NCBI RefSeq assembly: GCF_014805685.1
Contig: NC_060892.1
Span: 16,783,990-16,847,989 of the forward strand
Direction: 5' to 3'
Length of the DNA: 64,000 bases
From: Silurus meridionalis
Lineage: Eukaryota; Chordata; Actinopteri; Siluriformes; Siluridae
Shown piece by piece: positions 27,342 through 42,638 of this stretch. Position 1 is the stretch's first letter; every line of letters begins with the position of its first letter. The notes under the pieces are model-generated. The model searched no databases. It worked only from the letters and a program-made list of their open reading frames with translations, and had not been told where the DNA came from. The position numbers were made by a program, and so were the translations under genes.

Positions 27342-30288
27342 GTTGTCTATTGACTATTTAGCCAGTGGGACTAGTACAATTCTTAGGAAAGGGAATTTCC
27401 CTGTTTTTATTCCCTTGCTGAGTTGTCTATAGATATATCCATGGACCTGGAGGATACAATGGAAATGGAAATGGAAATTAAGAACTAAGAGTTAGAAAGA
27501 AAATGGAAGAAATAGACATTTTTGTCAGAGCAGGCTGGCCATCATAGGGCTACATCTTATCTGGCCTGCACTAAATTTGAAAAACATTTGTTGTAAGCAT
27601 TACATGAAAGAGAAAAAAAATTAGAGTAAAGAGATCAGAGTTGGGATAAAAGGATCAGTAGACAGCAGGTGAAAGGCAGAATATTATAAGGTGGGGTAAA
27701 CCATCTAATAAATTAACTATAAAGGTGAGCGATGAAAAAGAAAGTCAGCTATTTTGAAACTAAAGAGGCATGACAGGTTGAACAAAGAGCCTGGGGGGAT
27801 ACTTTTCCCTGTTTGATTTTTTAAGATATTTGACAACACTATTATTATTTTTTTGACTACAAAAAACAGACGCTATAATAAAATTGTTTGTGTGCACAGA
27901 GCACCTGCATTATTCATAAGTTTATAAAGCAGTACAAAGTGGAAAAGTCTAAAAAGTGACCCACATCATTGATGCCCAACATGGCTCACAACAGGATAAT
28001 GTGATCATATGAGGCTGATGCAAAACTCCCGCTGGTGCTTCTGGTGCACCATATGAGGAGAATCCAGCCCAGCATCGAGGTCTCAGCAAAGGTCCAGCGA
28101 TGATGACGTGCTGATGAGATCCAACCCAGCTGTGAAACTCCAGTGCTTCACTTTCTTTCACACTGTGCCTAATGATCTGGGCATTTTACTCATCCTTTAC
28201 TTTTAGAGACAAGTGGAGAACAGGGGTGACACTGCTGTGTGTAGACATAAAGAGCGAGCCCGTACTGCTGTTAGAGATGCAGATTTTCCTCATGAAGTCC
28301 TCAGATTGTGTCAAGGGTACAATGGCTAAGAGAGACCCAGCAGGCAAGAGGAACATGACTACCAAAAGGGTCATACCATTAGAAATTCAAACTCTACATT
28401 TCTGTGGATCATTAATTGATTCTCCATGGTATATATAGATACTAATACTGGTATCATTATCATGCATCCCTTGTCTTACATAAATGCAAAATCCCTGAAC
28501 CTTACCCTAAACAAATAAGCATGAGTAAACTCAATCATAAATCCTTTTTAGCAAAATCAAAAACTCCCTGAGAGAACTGAAGTTCAGAAGGACTATCTAA
28601 TTAGCACAGCAGCTCTTTCTCTTCTTGGAGGCCATACTCGTGGTTCCCTGGTTGTCTCTGGGGGTAATACACTCCAACCAGGCTCTGTGCCAAGTTGGCA
28701 GCCCAAAATGGACTTGGAATTTGTGGTGTGATACCTGACTGAAACAAAATCCTCAACACAGCTCTTCAGCACTGCCTTTATGAGACCATTATTCAACTTG
28801 GACCCCTTTTACAATCTCCTCTGCAAAAGGGAAGACAGTGGATTATTGTGAAATGAGCAAGAACACTTGAGTTTTTCCTTTTATGCTTGATGGATTTTAA
28901 GGAAACTTGATTTGATGTTATCAAAGGGAAATTACAAGGGTACACTAGTTAAAATGTGAAAAGCATGTATTACTCTCATACTTTACCCTTAATATCATTA
29001 GGCCTACTTGCACTGTTGTTAAGCTGTTATGGCAGCACGCTGGAACTGAACCTTTCCAGTCCTTAAGAATTGCAGTGGGTAGAGGTGTCCAGTTAAGCCC
29101 CCAGGGTGACATCATAAGCTCCCACTAAGGAACCCTGCTCTGGAGCATTATCTTGGCACTCAGATGACCAGGTGGTAGCCTAAGAGTGACAGAAATGACT
29201 TAGAGACAAGAAAGGAGTGTTATACAAAACTAGATTCCCTTTCCGAGACAGACAGACATACAGCATTCTGGTAGCTTGCCAAGGTGACTGGAGTGTCCAC
29301 CAGCCACCCACAAAAATCCCTACATCTCTCAGCATCCAATTCTGGCTCCACATCTTTAGCTGGCACCCGAACTGCCAGGGACTCACATGACATCTCGGGT
29401 CCTTGACATCCACCCTGGGGAAAATGAAGGAGAGAAAAAGAGGGCTAGAGTGAAAGTGAGCTAGCACTAGCTCAGACAGTAATGACGCCCACTCTACCCC
29501 TCTAATGGCACTATTTGAAATCACTTCAATTGCATGCTTTATTCTCCTTCGACCACAGGCCAGGATTGAATTTCCTCGCTGTATCACAATGTGCTGTGCT
29601 GGACAAGATTGAAAAGTGAGTGAGCGACGGCGAGTGTATATACATTTACCCCCATGCCTGTGGCTTTAATGGCACCATATGTTAGTGAGAAGAAGTGACA
29701 GGCAGAAGTGAGGTCTGAACCAGAGCCAATTTCCTTCTATAGGCACGCTTCAGTCAAATCTTGGCCAGACTGCATCCTGCCCACTGCTCCACTGTATTAA
29801 GCTTGAGAAAGACGTTATGTACACCAGCAAAACACTTCATGCACAATTAACACTCACTTTTCTTTTTTAAATACATGATACACAGGTTTAGACACCTATA
29901 CTTTTGACTGGGGTATGTGTCTTTGATTTTAATGTTGTGCTTTGCATTTACCTTCGTGTGAAAATTTCTTTCCCACCGTACCAGGACTCATGCTAAGAAA
30001 AACACACCGTGGCATGTGAAACAATAGAGGAATATGCCTAAAGCCATGTCAAGTGCTTGAGAAGACATAATCCGTATACAAGTAACAAAGAAAATACCAG
30101 ATATTCTGAAGCAACCGAACAAACACAAAGCATTCTGAACACAAAGTTGTGAAACAGAAAGAGTGAAAGACAAAGTGAGTGAGAGAGAGGAATTATGAAG
30201 AAAAGAAAAATAAATAAAAAAAAGTAACAAGAAGGATTGAAATTGAAAGACATTCTCGAGTAAATCCCACGTGTCTGTAGCCAGCTGA

Positions 30289-30618
<330 letters not shown>

Positions 30619-31692
30619 TAAGTAACGAGCGTGCGCTAAATTACTTGCACACCGGTTCAGCCCTACCAACTTAACACTTTCCATCTGCAGTTCACTGCCT
30701 TTTTTACATGTTTCTAGACCCATAGTTTTCCCACAGGAGTTCGGAGTTAGGATGATAAGTGTTTCAAGAAAATGGATGATTGAGGTGAATCTTCCAATGC
30801 TGTAATTGTTTAAGAAATGGACAGCTTTTAGAGGGCTTGATCACAGCATCACTAAGGAAACAATTGCTGTTTGTGGTTATTGAAAAATAATCACAGCTAT
30901 ATACCAATAGCTCCTCCTAGAATTGTTCTTGAGATGAAAGTTTATTAAAAGTCATAGATTATTCAGGGTAGCTGATGTCGGATGAAGTTCGATCCCTAAT
31001 TTCCGCCATGCTTCTCTGCTGTGAATGTTAGAACAACAGTGCAAATATTTTTATCAGTCATTATGTGATTAATTTAATTTTTAGATATTCATATTCCTTC
31101 TTGGAAGATATTTTTTTATTTCCCATTCTGATCAATATACTTGAGGATAAGTGGAATTTTAAAAATCGCTCATTTAGAGGAAATTGTCTCAGATGCTGTT
31201 GTTTCAAACCTGGATTAAAATCTGCAAAGCACTTAAACTCAAGACTAAGTTCCTCCCATCTTTTAAAACAAAAGTAAACAAATACAAAAGAGCGCGAGGG
31301 AAAGACACTAGGCGAGCTAACGAGCTTGTCGAAATTTACACAATCTCTTTTTTTTTTTTTTTTTTTTTTGCCAGACAGTTGTTGTTTTGTCAACAACCAC
31401 TGTAAAGCTGTTGATAGCAATTAGACATTAAGCTTCCTGATAGCAGGGATTGTTGCAAAACAAAGCTGAGAATGGCAGAGGGAGGAGGGAAAGGCAGAGC
31501 GAGGGGAGAGCATACCTTTTCTTCTCGCTGCTGCAGGAGGAGTACTATTCGTCCTTCGCAGCTTATCGCTCTCAGCATTAATGAGGCTTGGCAAGTCAGA
31601 ACAATGCGAGCAGCTGGGCCTTCACTATCACGCTTCTCTGTGAAGAACAATCAAGTGCACGAAAGGTGTGGGATGAGTCTATTCATGTTGAA

Positions 31693-31719
31693 GTGTGTGT
31701 GTGTGTGTGTGTGTGTGTG
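31693..31719. repeat. (TG)n microsatellite
   Basis: About 13 TG units, with further TG-rich sequence to about 31802. Confidence 0.95.
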
Positions 31720-32943
31720 CTGGTGGTTCCAGACTTTTGAAAGAGCATGAAAGAGAAAGTGTGTGTGTTTGTGTGGGTGTGGGTGGGTGAGTGTGTGTGT
31801 GTGAGCTTGTTTTGCTCTGGAGCAAGCAGCAGTGCCACAGTGTAGGCCTGAGGCCTGCGTTCTCTCTATATATAGTGTTGTGATGGGTCAGCTCAAAGCT
31901 CAGATCGTCGTATATCTCAATCTCCCAAGCTTTCCACTTGTTCCTTCATTCAGATAATGGGCTTAACCCTGGGAGTAAGCTGAACCTGAGCCACACAAGT
32001 CAAAGACCGATCTTTAGACTGCACAGTAAATGAGAGAGAGAGAGAGAAAGAGAGAGAGAGAAAGAAAAAGAGAGATTGAGAGACGGACACATTCCAGATA
32101 TTTGACATTGACTTAACCTTAGCCAACCGTTTAGTTTTCCTTAAGGCTAAACTAAAAAAAAAAATCTTTCCATAAGCATAAATCAGACACACCCTCAACT
32201 TTCAATTAAAACATTAACAAAGTTTTTACTGCAAATGATGTGGAACATGTGGTTATTGGTATCCTTGATCAAGCAATGTCACGTGATCAAAACGTGATCT
32301 GTATTTGTGGTGTGGTAAAGTGGAATTACCGTTACTGTTTATTTCAACTGCATCCCTAGGGGTTTTATTTCTCTTACACCACAGCAGCTAAACAAAATAA
32401 AGCTATAATTTGCAGCAACATGACTCTCGGTGCTGATGTTATAAGTTAGTTCAGCCTAACAATTAATATAGCTGTATCCACTTAATGTATGTATGAGCTT
32501 AAAAAAGCAGAAAAGTACATTATAGTAACCCTCGCTCATCAAATTCACACTTTTCCACTTTGAAACTGGGAATACTAAGATTGTGATAATATCCATTACT
32601 GAGCCGGTGACAGAGACGATTTAATTCATGCTTGTTGTGGTGACAACATTGTTATCCGTCCTCTCAATGCCTCTCAATTCTCTGAGCTGAATTTAGATAC
32701 AGAAATGTCTGTGAGAAAACAGCACTATGTGCGTTATACAGTATGTGTCACACATCAAGCGAGGACAAAAGAGGCAGACAAACAGTCCATTGAAAGAGAG
32801 AAGAACAGACAGATGCACTTAAAGGATATAATTTTGTGGGGTGAGGAAAGGAAGTGTGACTTGTTCAACAGTCAACAGCCACTAGCACACGGTTTTATGG
32901 TTGGAAAAAAAACAAAAAATTATTATTAATAATAATAATAATT

Positions 32944-33127
<184 letters not shown>

Positions 33128-34154
33128 CTTTCAGTTACACTAGTACAGTATAATAAAAATCCAACAAAGAAGTGTTATTCTTTCTATTTAAATCTGTCAA
33201 ATTTGAGCTTGCCTGCTCCAGGTTGCTGTTAATGAGGTGTGAGTATGTGTGTGTGTGATTATCAGTAATTGTGGTATCAGTGTGCATTCAGTCGTCATGC
33301 ATCACTGATCCATTTGGAGCATGTGACCTCACAAGCAGGAACCCTACTTCCTGTGCCAGGGGATACGCCCACCCGTCACACCATTGGATCAATGGGCCTG
33401 TCTAATCAGAATATATCTGCTTCTCTGTCTGGCAAGGTATCATTTTCCACAATTTGCTAGATTTAGATGTATCCTAGAATAAAAAATGTTGATTGGAAAG
33501 GAATTAATTCCAGCAAAAAAAATTTATCAGCGAAGGAAAGGGCAACTTTTCTATAGTAATGCACAAGTAACGATATGACATGTGGTCAATTGTTTCATCC
33601 TATATTGATCGACACCATTGTAGACAAATTATGTATGATGCTTAAAATCCTATGATGCATAAATCCTATCCTCTGACTTTTATTCTTAATCCCTGCTTAA
33701 AACTTTATTCTCTACCTGCAATTAGTTCCCACTTTAAGTGAGAAGGAAGTAACAGAATCCGTTGGTTACTCTAGTACATAGAAATAGCTAGTACAGCTAG
33801 TTAATATTTTCCTTATGTTTTCTGATAATAGCTAGTGTAAAGCGAGGTTTGTGATTTAGTTTATCATTGGAAGAAATGCAGTATTTATATGTAGCTAATT
33901 GTATTTCTCATTGCAACTAAAAACCTATAGCAGTTAATATACACACAAAAGAGACACGTGAACAAGTGTAAATTTAAGATTAATGTCACTTATAATCTTG
34001 TCGTATCCTAACAGAATGTGAGTGAGACATTAAGATCTCATTCTCTCTTTTCTTAGTGAGACCTAACAAAGGCTTTAGATTCAGAAATGAAAGCGGCCGG
34101 GAGGCCTCGGTGTAATTGGCTTGTCAATACACTTTTCTCCATTGGTCAAGCACA

Positions 34155-34156
<2 letters not shown>

Positions 34157-34228
<72 letters not shown>
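34157..34228. repeat. (CA)n microsatellite
   Basis: About 36 CA units, among the longest dinucleotide runs in the window. Confidence 0.97.
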
Positions 34229-34232
<4 letters not shown>

Positions 34233-37200
34233 GACACAAGCGACTGTCACTGCGTGCCCCTACACACAGAGTAATTTCACTCAATGCTTCTTTGACAGAT
34301 TGCTCCTCAGCAAGTCACTGGAGAAAAGCAGATCGAGCCTTTCCTCCAGGCCAAATGCCTCTCTTCATTAAGGCCCACTCAGAGCTTGGGATGAGCCCGG
34401 TTCGAGCAGCGAAACAATGCCTCTGTCCCAAAGTGTCTGTTACCTTATTAATACTGACACCTTTCACCCCGAGGTGAATATTGTGTTCGACTTGTAGAGC
34501 GGCATAAAAGGAATTATCCTAATTCTACAAAAGAATTGCATTTTATTTTTTGTCTCTTTTGGATTGGCACTTAATTTGCCAGGGTGCAACATCACCTTTC
34601 TTCAATTGCTTGAGGTGAAAGAAACAATTTCCTTAAAGCAATGTCTTGTATCTGCCTTGTTTTTTCAAGTTTATTGCTGGGTTCCAAACAAATCCAAAGT
34701 ATTCTTTTTTCCCTCACAACAGGCCTGCTTTTTATCATTGGAAGCAGACTTCTTGGTTTAAGTAGTTTTAAAATAAGCATCACTGGATAAAGCAGAACAT
34801 CTGCATCCTCCCTTTAGCGAATTACAGAGGACATGACTCTAAACAAGTCAACTGACATCTTTCTCTCTGCTTCTTTTTATTTTATTATTTTATTTTTTTT
34901 TGTATACGGTCAAATAACATATAGGGGTGGATTTACAATCATTTTCCTGAAACTTTAAACAATATTTTTTTCAGCAGGAGCAAAAGAATCTCTTATGGCT
35001 CCTATTAGATTTGCTTCATCTCCTAATTCAAGTGAACAGGTAAGAGTGGGTTCCAGCGGTGGTGAGCAAAAAGGCATTGACTGTGGTATTAGCAGGAAAT
35101 TTGAATCATTAGAAGATGACCTTTTTGAGAAGAGTCTATAGAGGAGATCAGAGAACTTGAGAGACTAAAGGACTAAAGCATAACAGCAAAACAGTATTAT
35201 TAGTTAGAGGCTGTAGCAGGGACTATATCCCACAGCACTGCTATCAGTAGGTAATCCAACAGCATTGTGGGCAATGCAGAAATGTTGGTGAATGAATTTA
35301 TTTACCAAATAAATCTGGTATGCAAATCTTAGATGTTGCTCAGGGTGGATTTTTTTTTCCTTTAATGTGTTCCAAAGGAAGTGGTGAAAAAGAGGAAACC
35401 GGGTGTTATCTTTTGTTTAGATGCTGAGGTCTCCATGTTCCGGATACGAAGCAAGAGCTGAGGCCAGCTGCCATGGCCAGCGAGTAAAGCACTGTTGATT
35501 TTGAGATCTAGAAATGAGAGTGAACAGCTGTTGAGGTTATTGAGGAGGAGAAGAAATGTGTGTGTTTCGCTCTAGAGAGTTAGCCAGAAGCAGAGAGGCA
35601 CTGGGAGGCCAGCACTGAGGCTGTAATGGGATGGAAAGATGGGCATCTGGATAGATGGGGTAGTTGAAAAAAGGACAGATGGACAGACATGCAGGAAAAC
35701 ATTTTTAGGGAAAGGGAGAGATAGGGAGTAAAAAGAACTACATGAAGTGTAGAAAAGAAAACACATAAATAAGGAAGTAAACTATGAGTGTTTGAGCTTT
35801 ATCGGACAGTTTGGCCATTGTCACCCAGCAGGGCAGCGATTAGAAGCATAGAAAGAAGTGCAAGAGGGGGAAAGGGTGGAAGAGTGAAGAAGGGCTGAGC
35901 CGGAGGGGAGATGTGGGAGCAGGTTGGTTGCCAGCAGATAAAACAGATGTTGGGCCATACTGGAAAGCACTGGCGCAGTGCACCAGAGCACGGCCGCTTC
36001 TCCTCATGACATCTGGGCCAGCCTGGGTCTCCCTCCCCCTCATTCCCTGGGCACCAAGCCTCAACAAGCCTTGTGGCAAACGAGCATGGGGGTTCCTGCT
36101 GGCCTACCCCTGGCACTGCCATACAGCCATAACTTAGGCATTAACCTTTACTTATGTTCAATAATACATAAGAGAATATGAGTTTTAGCAGTTACACTCT
36201 AGTTTACACTCATTCTAATACATTATTTATTCTAAAATGTTATTATTATTTATAGAAACAGCTTATTTACAGGGAATTAATGGCAGATAATAAGAGGCCT
36301 GTATAACAATATGTATTTAACATTTTTAGAGGGAGTCTCCAATGTAAGCACTTTTTAAGAAAAGGAAATAAGTTAAATTAAACTACAAATTCTAAAACAC
36401 AGTCTTTAATAAATACAAATTATCATTCTAAAAGTGTAATAATTTTTTTTTTTTGTATATGCTATGAGTTTCACATTGCATCATTGACAAACCCTGATTT
36501 GTTTTATTCCTTACATAGACAATGCTAAACAAGTTAAGCCAAACCCAGTGTTAATTTCATGACAAGTTTACACATTAGAATCTCTTTTTGTGTTGATTAT
36601 CTATTATTATCTGGAGATTTGCTAAATCCTACAAATCTCAGACCATCTGTCACAGAGCTTAAAGAAATAGAGAGCTATCCTTTCACAGAGCTTTAACAAA
36701 TTCGAATCTGTTGCCCTCAGCACATGAGCGCTTGACTAAAACCACTTCCTAATAACTGTATAAGCTTTGCGTTTTCCTGACCTGAAATTTCAATGACAAT
36801 CTCTAGCTCTGCAACTGCATGATGTATACCAAATGCGTGTGCTATATTATAAATTTTTGCTTGCCTCCGTGTTGAGAAAGCTGTATATTGAAGTAAAGCC
36901 CCTTTGAGGTTTAAAGGTGAAAGCATTTTTTGGTACTATAGAAGTGTTTTAATGTGTCGAGTAGTGCCGAATGAGATTGGGGGAGGTTGTAGGTGCAGTA
37001 GGGTGCAATCTATGGATAATGTTGTGGCAAGCAATGCGAGTGCAGCTGCTCGTTTAACCTCTTTGCTCTCTAGAGGGGTTGCTTTTAATTACCAGAGGCT
37101 AACAGGCTGACCTTGGGCCAGCCCTTGGCCATTTGCATTCCATGGGTTTGAGAGCAGAAGTGTGTATAAATGTGTGAGTGTGTATGTGTTGCTGGAGGTC

Positions 37201-38179
37201 TAATGATGGAAGCAGGTAAGGTGAATGTATTGAAAAGCTCCATTTCCCAAGTCTTGCTCTCTGTCTAAGTAAGCTGTAGAGCAGAGAATCATTTAATGCT
37301 CAAGTGGACAAAGGTATTACCTAAGTTGCTGGTCTGGATCAAGATATTTCTCCACAGGCTTTGATGAAAGTCAGCATCCTGTGTCCCTCGAGCTATCAGA
37401 ATCAGCACATAGTGTAATAGCTCTCTGCTCTACTGCAGGACTGTACTGTATGTGTGCAATGACTCAGCATCACTGCACAACCACTTGGCACAAGTCTTTT
37501 GTCTATGACATGATGCACTGAATACATATACTGTATCAGGATCTAATAGAGAAGCCACAAGGAAATGTTTGACATCCTGATAAAGAAAGAGCTTGAATGA
37601 TTGACTCTGTTGAGTAAAACCTTCCTCCCTATGCACAGGTACTGAGCAAGGGTGTTAGTATGTTAATGGAATTTATACTCTTGATCATTTCTGGGATATC
37701 ATTGGAGATCTTTTTTCTACAGAACAATTTTTAGGTCACTTGTGTTGTAAATAGCCTTTTTTTCTGTTTTTTTTTATGTATTCTGTCTAATTTGTAAAAT
37801 ATCTCATGCCACAATTCCAGACTCCAGTATATTTGATCAAGTGTAAAAAATGCACTTTTTGCTGGTTCACCTCAACTTAGTTATTTAAAGTTTGCTTTAA
37901 TAAACCAAATATAGTTTGTTTTGGCTGAAAAAAAAAATACAGGCATGGAAATTACATTTATTTTACGCTCTTATCTGTATCCATATCACTCAAGTCCCGA
38001 AAGTGGGGAGGATGTTGCCACCACTCCTTATACAATTTCAACCCATTGGGGCACTGTTGACACCATATTGAATCACAGCAAGCTTTTCCTGATTTGTTAT
38101 TAAAAGATTTTAGCTGCCTAGCGAGTTCTATTCTGAAAAAAGTAAAACATTTAGGGTATTATTATCAAGGGACAAGCTT

Positions 38180-38310
38180 TTATTTATTCCTTCATATTTA
38201 GCAATTACTTTATCCTGGTCAGGGAGCTGATCCCAGTAACAGTAGGAAATGGCCTGTTTCTTACAGGAATACAAACAGGGTGGTACACCAATATATCTCA
38301 GGAAAAGCGC
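38180..38310 (+). repeat. Degraded fish interspersed repeat (TTTATCCTGGTCAGGG type)
   Basis: ACTTTATCCTGGTCAGGG, then GATCCCAGTAACAG, GGAATACAAACAGGGTGG and ACACCAATATATCTCAGG follow in the order of a repeat often seen in fish genomes (from memory). It is well diverged and non-coding. Confidence 0.5.
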
Positions 38311-40517
38311 ATTCATTTATGCAAAAAATGTTAAAGTCTGTGGCTTATGTTCGTTTCCAGGAATCTAGTACTACATCACTTCCTTCTATAGAAAAAAAAG
38401 TTTAATTTAGGACTTTATCTATAAGTTTTGAGAATAACATAAATCATTACAAGTATTCAAAATTTCTATTACTTATATCACTGAATTAAAACATAACTGA
38501 TTGCCTTTGTTGTTGCCCAGGTAGAATAAGCGGACAAATGGGATTTGCAGAGTATGGAGATACATTAGGAGGTGGTCAAAATTAATCTTTCTCTGTGGGT
38601 TGGGTTGTGCACCAGAGGAATGAAGCCAATTCTGGCAGCCTGCTGCTCCTTTCTCATCTGACCATTGACTTTCAGCATGACCCTCATTACCATCGGCCCC
38701 TTCTGCCCCTGCCCCAGACCTACTACTGCCCTTCATCCAAAACTAGATGTGTCCTGGCATGCTAACCAGTGTCTCACCTTCACTCTGAACCTTATTTATC
38801 ACAATTTAAGTAAAATCGAGTTACCGGATATATCACAAAGAAAAAAGTTCTTCCCATGGGATCAGGATCAAATCTGCCATTAGTGGCATGGAAGTGGATG
38901 GACAGCATCCACATCCACACTGCAGCCAAAAGACTGTTGCTTTTTATGTATTCATTCAAGATATAGATTAGTCACATAAAAACAGTAACTCCAGGCCCTT
39001 GTTTTTTGGTACTTTAGAACTCATATGAAAGCAAAATGTTGATTGTGAGTGGGACCTGAACCCACAATGACTGTTCTATTTATATGGTTCAGTAAGGCTA
39101 TACTATCACAGAGTGAACCTAATCAGCCTGCCATTTCCTGTACCCATGTGCTGTCACTTGCCTTAACTTCCCCGCAGAAGAATGACCCCTTTTGTGTACC
39201 GCTAGTGTGCAAGTGTTTAACTTTGGGCGGCAGAGAGCATTTTTGTGTTTATATCTTCTGATACACAGTGGACACAAAGAGCTTTGTCCAGGCTTGGCTT
39301 TTTCTGTCTGAATAGCTGAGGTGGGGCACAAGCCACTAATGCTCATGCCACTTTTTTCCAATTCAGACAAATGGAGTCCTTATGCAGCTTGCTGACAAGA
39401 GGAAATGAGTGCAGAGAGAGCAGACATGCCTGCTTATATGCTCTTTTTCCATGTTAAGTGGCTGAATGACACGAAAAACAGCAGACCCTTTAGATGCTAA
39501 TGAAAACTCATGGAACTTGGTAGTAGTTTCTCTGAGGCTTGTTCTTGACTGGATTTTGCAAGCTAGACGCAAATTAAATGTGTCAGGTCATGGAGGCCAT
39601 GGGCTATTTAGTCTGACCCCTGCTACTTACTTGTGGAGACAAAAGCCAATTTAAACATTTACCTGCTTGCTAATCAATACTAGCCTCTGGGCTAACAGAA
39701 GTACATGCAGGATTTTTCTCTCAATGGAACACAGAACAAAGCCTAATTATTCACAGCTTCTTGTTAATACTACAAGAGACACATGAACACTTTTGTCAAT
39801 ATTTTCTTGCTAGACCTAACAAAATAAAAAAATTTATTTAATTAGTTTAAACCTTTACTGTATTTTAGTTTTCTCACCCTCCCATGTCTGATAATATTGG
39901 ATGAGTAATCAAACTAAATGTGATTTGGCAAACTATCAGCCTGGTTGAAATATAAACTGCTCAAATGCACATTCCCAACACAGTACCTTGAAAAAAAAAA
40001 CATTCTGAGGTTTAACAGCCAATAGCCCGTCTGTTTCATTTGTCCCAAAACTGAAACATTACTCATGCCAGGCTGGGAGTGTAAGCCAAGGAAAATAATA
40101 AGAGTGGTAAGAATTTGCTTTGTCTGGGTTTCTGTCTTAATGGAAGCTGTTGATATTATGTGTCATGGAAACTCAACTGCAGTGAGTTTGGATAATGGTA
40201 CATTGGTGATGGTACTTGTACTGTTTGATAAAATGTCAGCTCAAATGTTGAAGTTGTTACATAGAATCAGTACCAGCAAGAGCAAAAAGAGGGTTATGAA
40301 CAAAGATAAATTATGAGAGAAATCAGATTTGCTTTCATATCGCTAAATGTGGTTATATAGGACTACAGTCTATGTTAGGTATTTGAAAAAGTATGATAGA
40401 GAAGGGAAAGTGTATTTGTGTGTGTGGGGGGTAACATGGGGTAACATGGTTTTCAATGTTGGCTGGCTTGGGACGGGGTGGCTAATGCTTTGTGAACTTA
40501 TTCCTCCCTCTTTGCAG

Positions 40518-40664
40518 CAACTTTACGCCGCCCAGCTGGCCAGCATGCAGCTCTCTCCAGGAGCCAAGATGGCGCCTTTGCCCCAGCTGTCTAATTCTGC
40601 AGGGCCACTCTCACCTGGGCCCAAGAGTGAGAAGAGGTCCTCCAGCCCACTGGGCCAAGTCAAG
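40518..40664 (+). CDS. sox6: SOX6 exon W5: [10 protein letters not shown] segment and Ser/Pro-rich linker
   Basis: A 147-base, 49-codon exon, phase 0 at both ends. It encodes [20 protein letters not shown], then [20 protein letters not shown] and [20 protein letters not shown] is a strongly conserved SoxD segment. The rest is a Ser/Pro-rich linker with several S-P pairs (QLSPG, PLSPG, SSPLG), candidate proline-directed phosphorylation sites by motif only. Mammalian SOX6 is reported to be SUMOylated on two lysines in this linker. Here the first is PKSE, lacking the hydrophobic residue of the consensus. The second, VK, is completed to VKEE by the next exon. Skipping this symmetric exon would preserve the frame. 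Confidence 0.95.
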
Positions 40665-42638
40665 GTACAGCCTACTACCTGTCTGCTGTTTTTAATTATT
40701 TGTCTTTGCATTCCATTGGCACAGCATGCTATTATGTGGGAATACCTGCAATCAAGGCATTACTCTCATATAAGTAGATTAAAAAAAAAAAATTTTGCCC
40801 CAATCCAAGAAACCACAACACAAAGAAAAGCTAATCACAGTGTTCCACATGTAGGAAAGTCTAGTTTTATATATAAATAAGGCTTTCCAGCTCCTCTGGC
40901 CATAAAAACCCATTTACTGCCACTGCAGATCTTAAAAAAGGAAGTTGAAACAATCAGGTTTCTCAGCATGCACTGATATTTGACAGCTTTAGACTGCGAT
41001 GTGGTTCAACTCAAAAGAGGACCCCCTCTTTACTCAACAATCTGAAATCTTAAGCAAGGAGTGTAAATGACCTAAAGGGCAAGTTTAAATCTTAATACTA
41101 GAATGTAGATGTCATTCTTTTTATTCAACAGTCTATCAGATTGGCATCTATCAGTTTATCATGTAAACAGAAATACTAAAAGCTCAATGGACGTCTCTTG
41201 TCATGGTCTAAAAAGTGTGAAAAGGAGAACATTTAAGTGTGGTCTGAAGTGATACTTGACCCAGACCATTTTCCTACATTCTTAAATCATCCATGGAATC
41301 TATCATAAGATGAGAATTTAAGGATTGAAAGTCACTTCATGTAGGATGTAAAAATCTAAGCCATGACCAGTGTTTCGCGTTTAGTATTGAAAGAAGGTTG
41401 TATATAAAAAAGTACAACTCATAAAAATGAAGTCTTACAGTAGCGTTAGCTTAGCACATGGTACCGTGTCGCTGCTTTGTCCGCAGAGCCCATCAATCCG
41501 GCTTGACTTTTACAAGGCTCTTGTTCCCTCATGCAGAACTGTGTGGACGGGGTTGCTATGGCTCTGTGCACACCCGGAGAATCATTTTTAGGTACATGTG
41601 GTTTCTCCTCACAAAAGTTGGAAGCCTTTTTTAAACAAAAAAATTCCCCCAAATCCTACAGTTTGGTCCAAACCAAGCCAGATTACATCAAAGGCATAAA
41701 ATAAATTATATCGATAAGCAAAGTTTTATCTTAATGAGGTCATGATTTGGTGATTGCTTGTCCTTTGGCAGTTTTTCTACCACATGCTGGAACAGACTTC
41801 AGCTCTGAATAGAGCCTGCATACATCATCAGTTTTTCTTTCCCCATGTCTGCTGCTGTAACTCGAAACACGTGCACATTTGGAAACATTTTGTTTAATAT
41901 CACGATAGAGCTGGGGATAAATCAGCGATACAAGAAGTAATGTGGGATCTTCTTCAGCGGGCTTGGTTAATGATGGCTTAAACAGGATTTTGGTACATGG
42001 TCTGTTCAGAGTGAGGCTGAATACAGCTTGATCTTTTATTTCAGAGCATGACGTAAAACATTTGTCTTTATTCAGCCCCATTTGTTTAGCTGACACTTGT
42101 TACATGAACCATGTAATCTTTGTAATTACGACTTTGATCAACTACACAGCCAGCGTTTAGCTCTGTTAGGGCCATATGCAGATATGCTGTGCTTAATTAG
42201 CTGGCAATCTGTTTTGTTTGACTATTTAACGTGTAATTGAATGACAAACTGTAATTGGCAGTCAGATTTCCAAGAAGCTCCAGGCAGTGTTCATTATGTG
42301 GTCCATCTGTTTGGACAGTGGCACTCTCTGCCAAATAAGAGCCCCAATTTTTTTAGCCTACAACATGAGATTAAATTCTCTTCAATATCACTGGCATTGC
42401 AGAAAAGGAGTTTGGTAAAACACAGGTAGGTAAGAAAAACCTGTACCTTAGAGAATCGCACCATGACTTAATTAGCTTGAACAAAACCCAGCCTTGAGAC
42501 ACAGACAAGCTTCAGCATGGCACAATGCCTAGCCATGAATGTTTATTCTGGCTCATAGGCGGAGTCAGGCAAATTATTTGTCTTGATATCTCTTTGTTGG
42601 ATTGTGTTTGTTCTAAACGTCATTTCTTGTGTTCGCAG
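40665..42638 (+). other. sox6: sox6 intron W5-W6
   Basis: A 1,974-base phase 0 intron with no microsatellite of note. The acceptor is TTGTGTTCGCAG (42627-42638). Nothing recognisable lies inside apart from ordinary AT-rich intron; a TAATTAG-containing stretch at about 42110-42260 is repeat-free. Confidence 0.85.

Noticed and set aside
27940..29590. Several minus-strand open frames in repeat-poor sequence, as if an antisense gene
   Set aside because: The frames do not join through plausible splice sites and resemble no family I recognise.
35799..36181. Open frames on both strands in a GC-richer intronic block
   Set aside because: No recognisable domain, no matching splice sites and no continuity with SoxD coding sequence.
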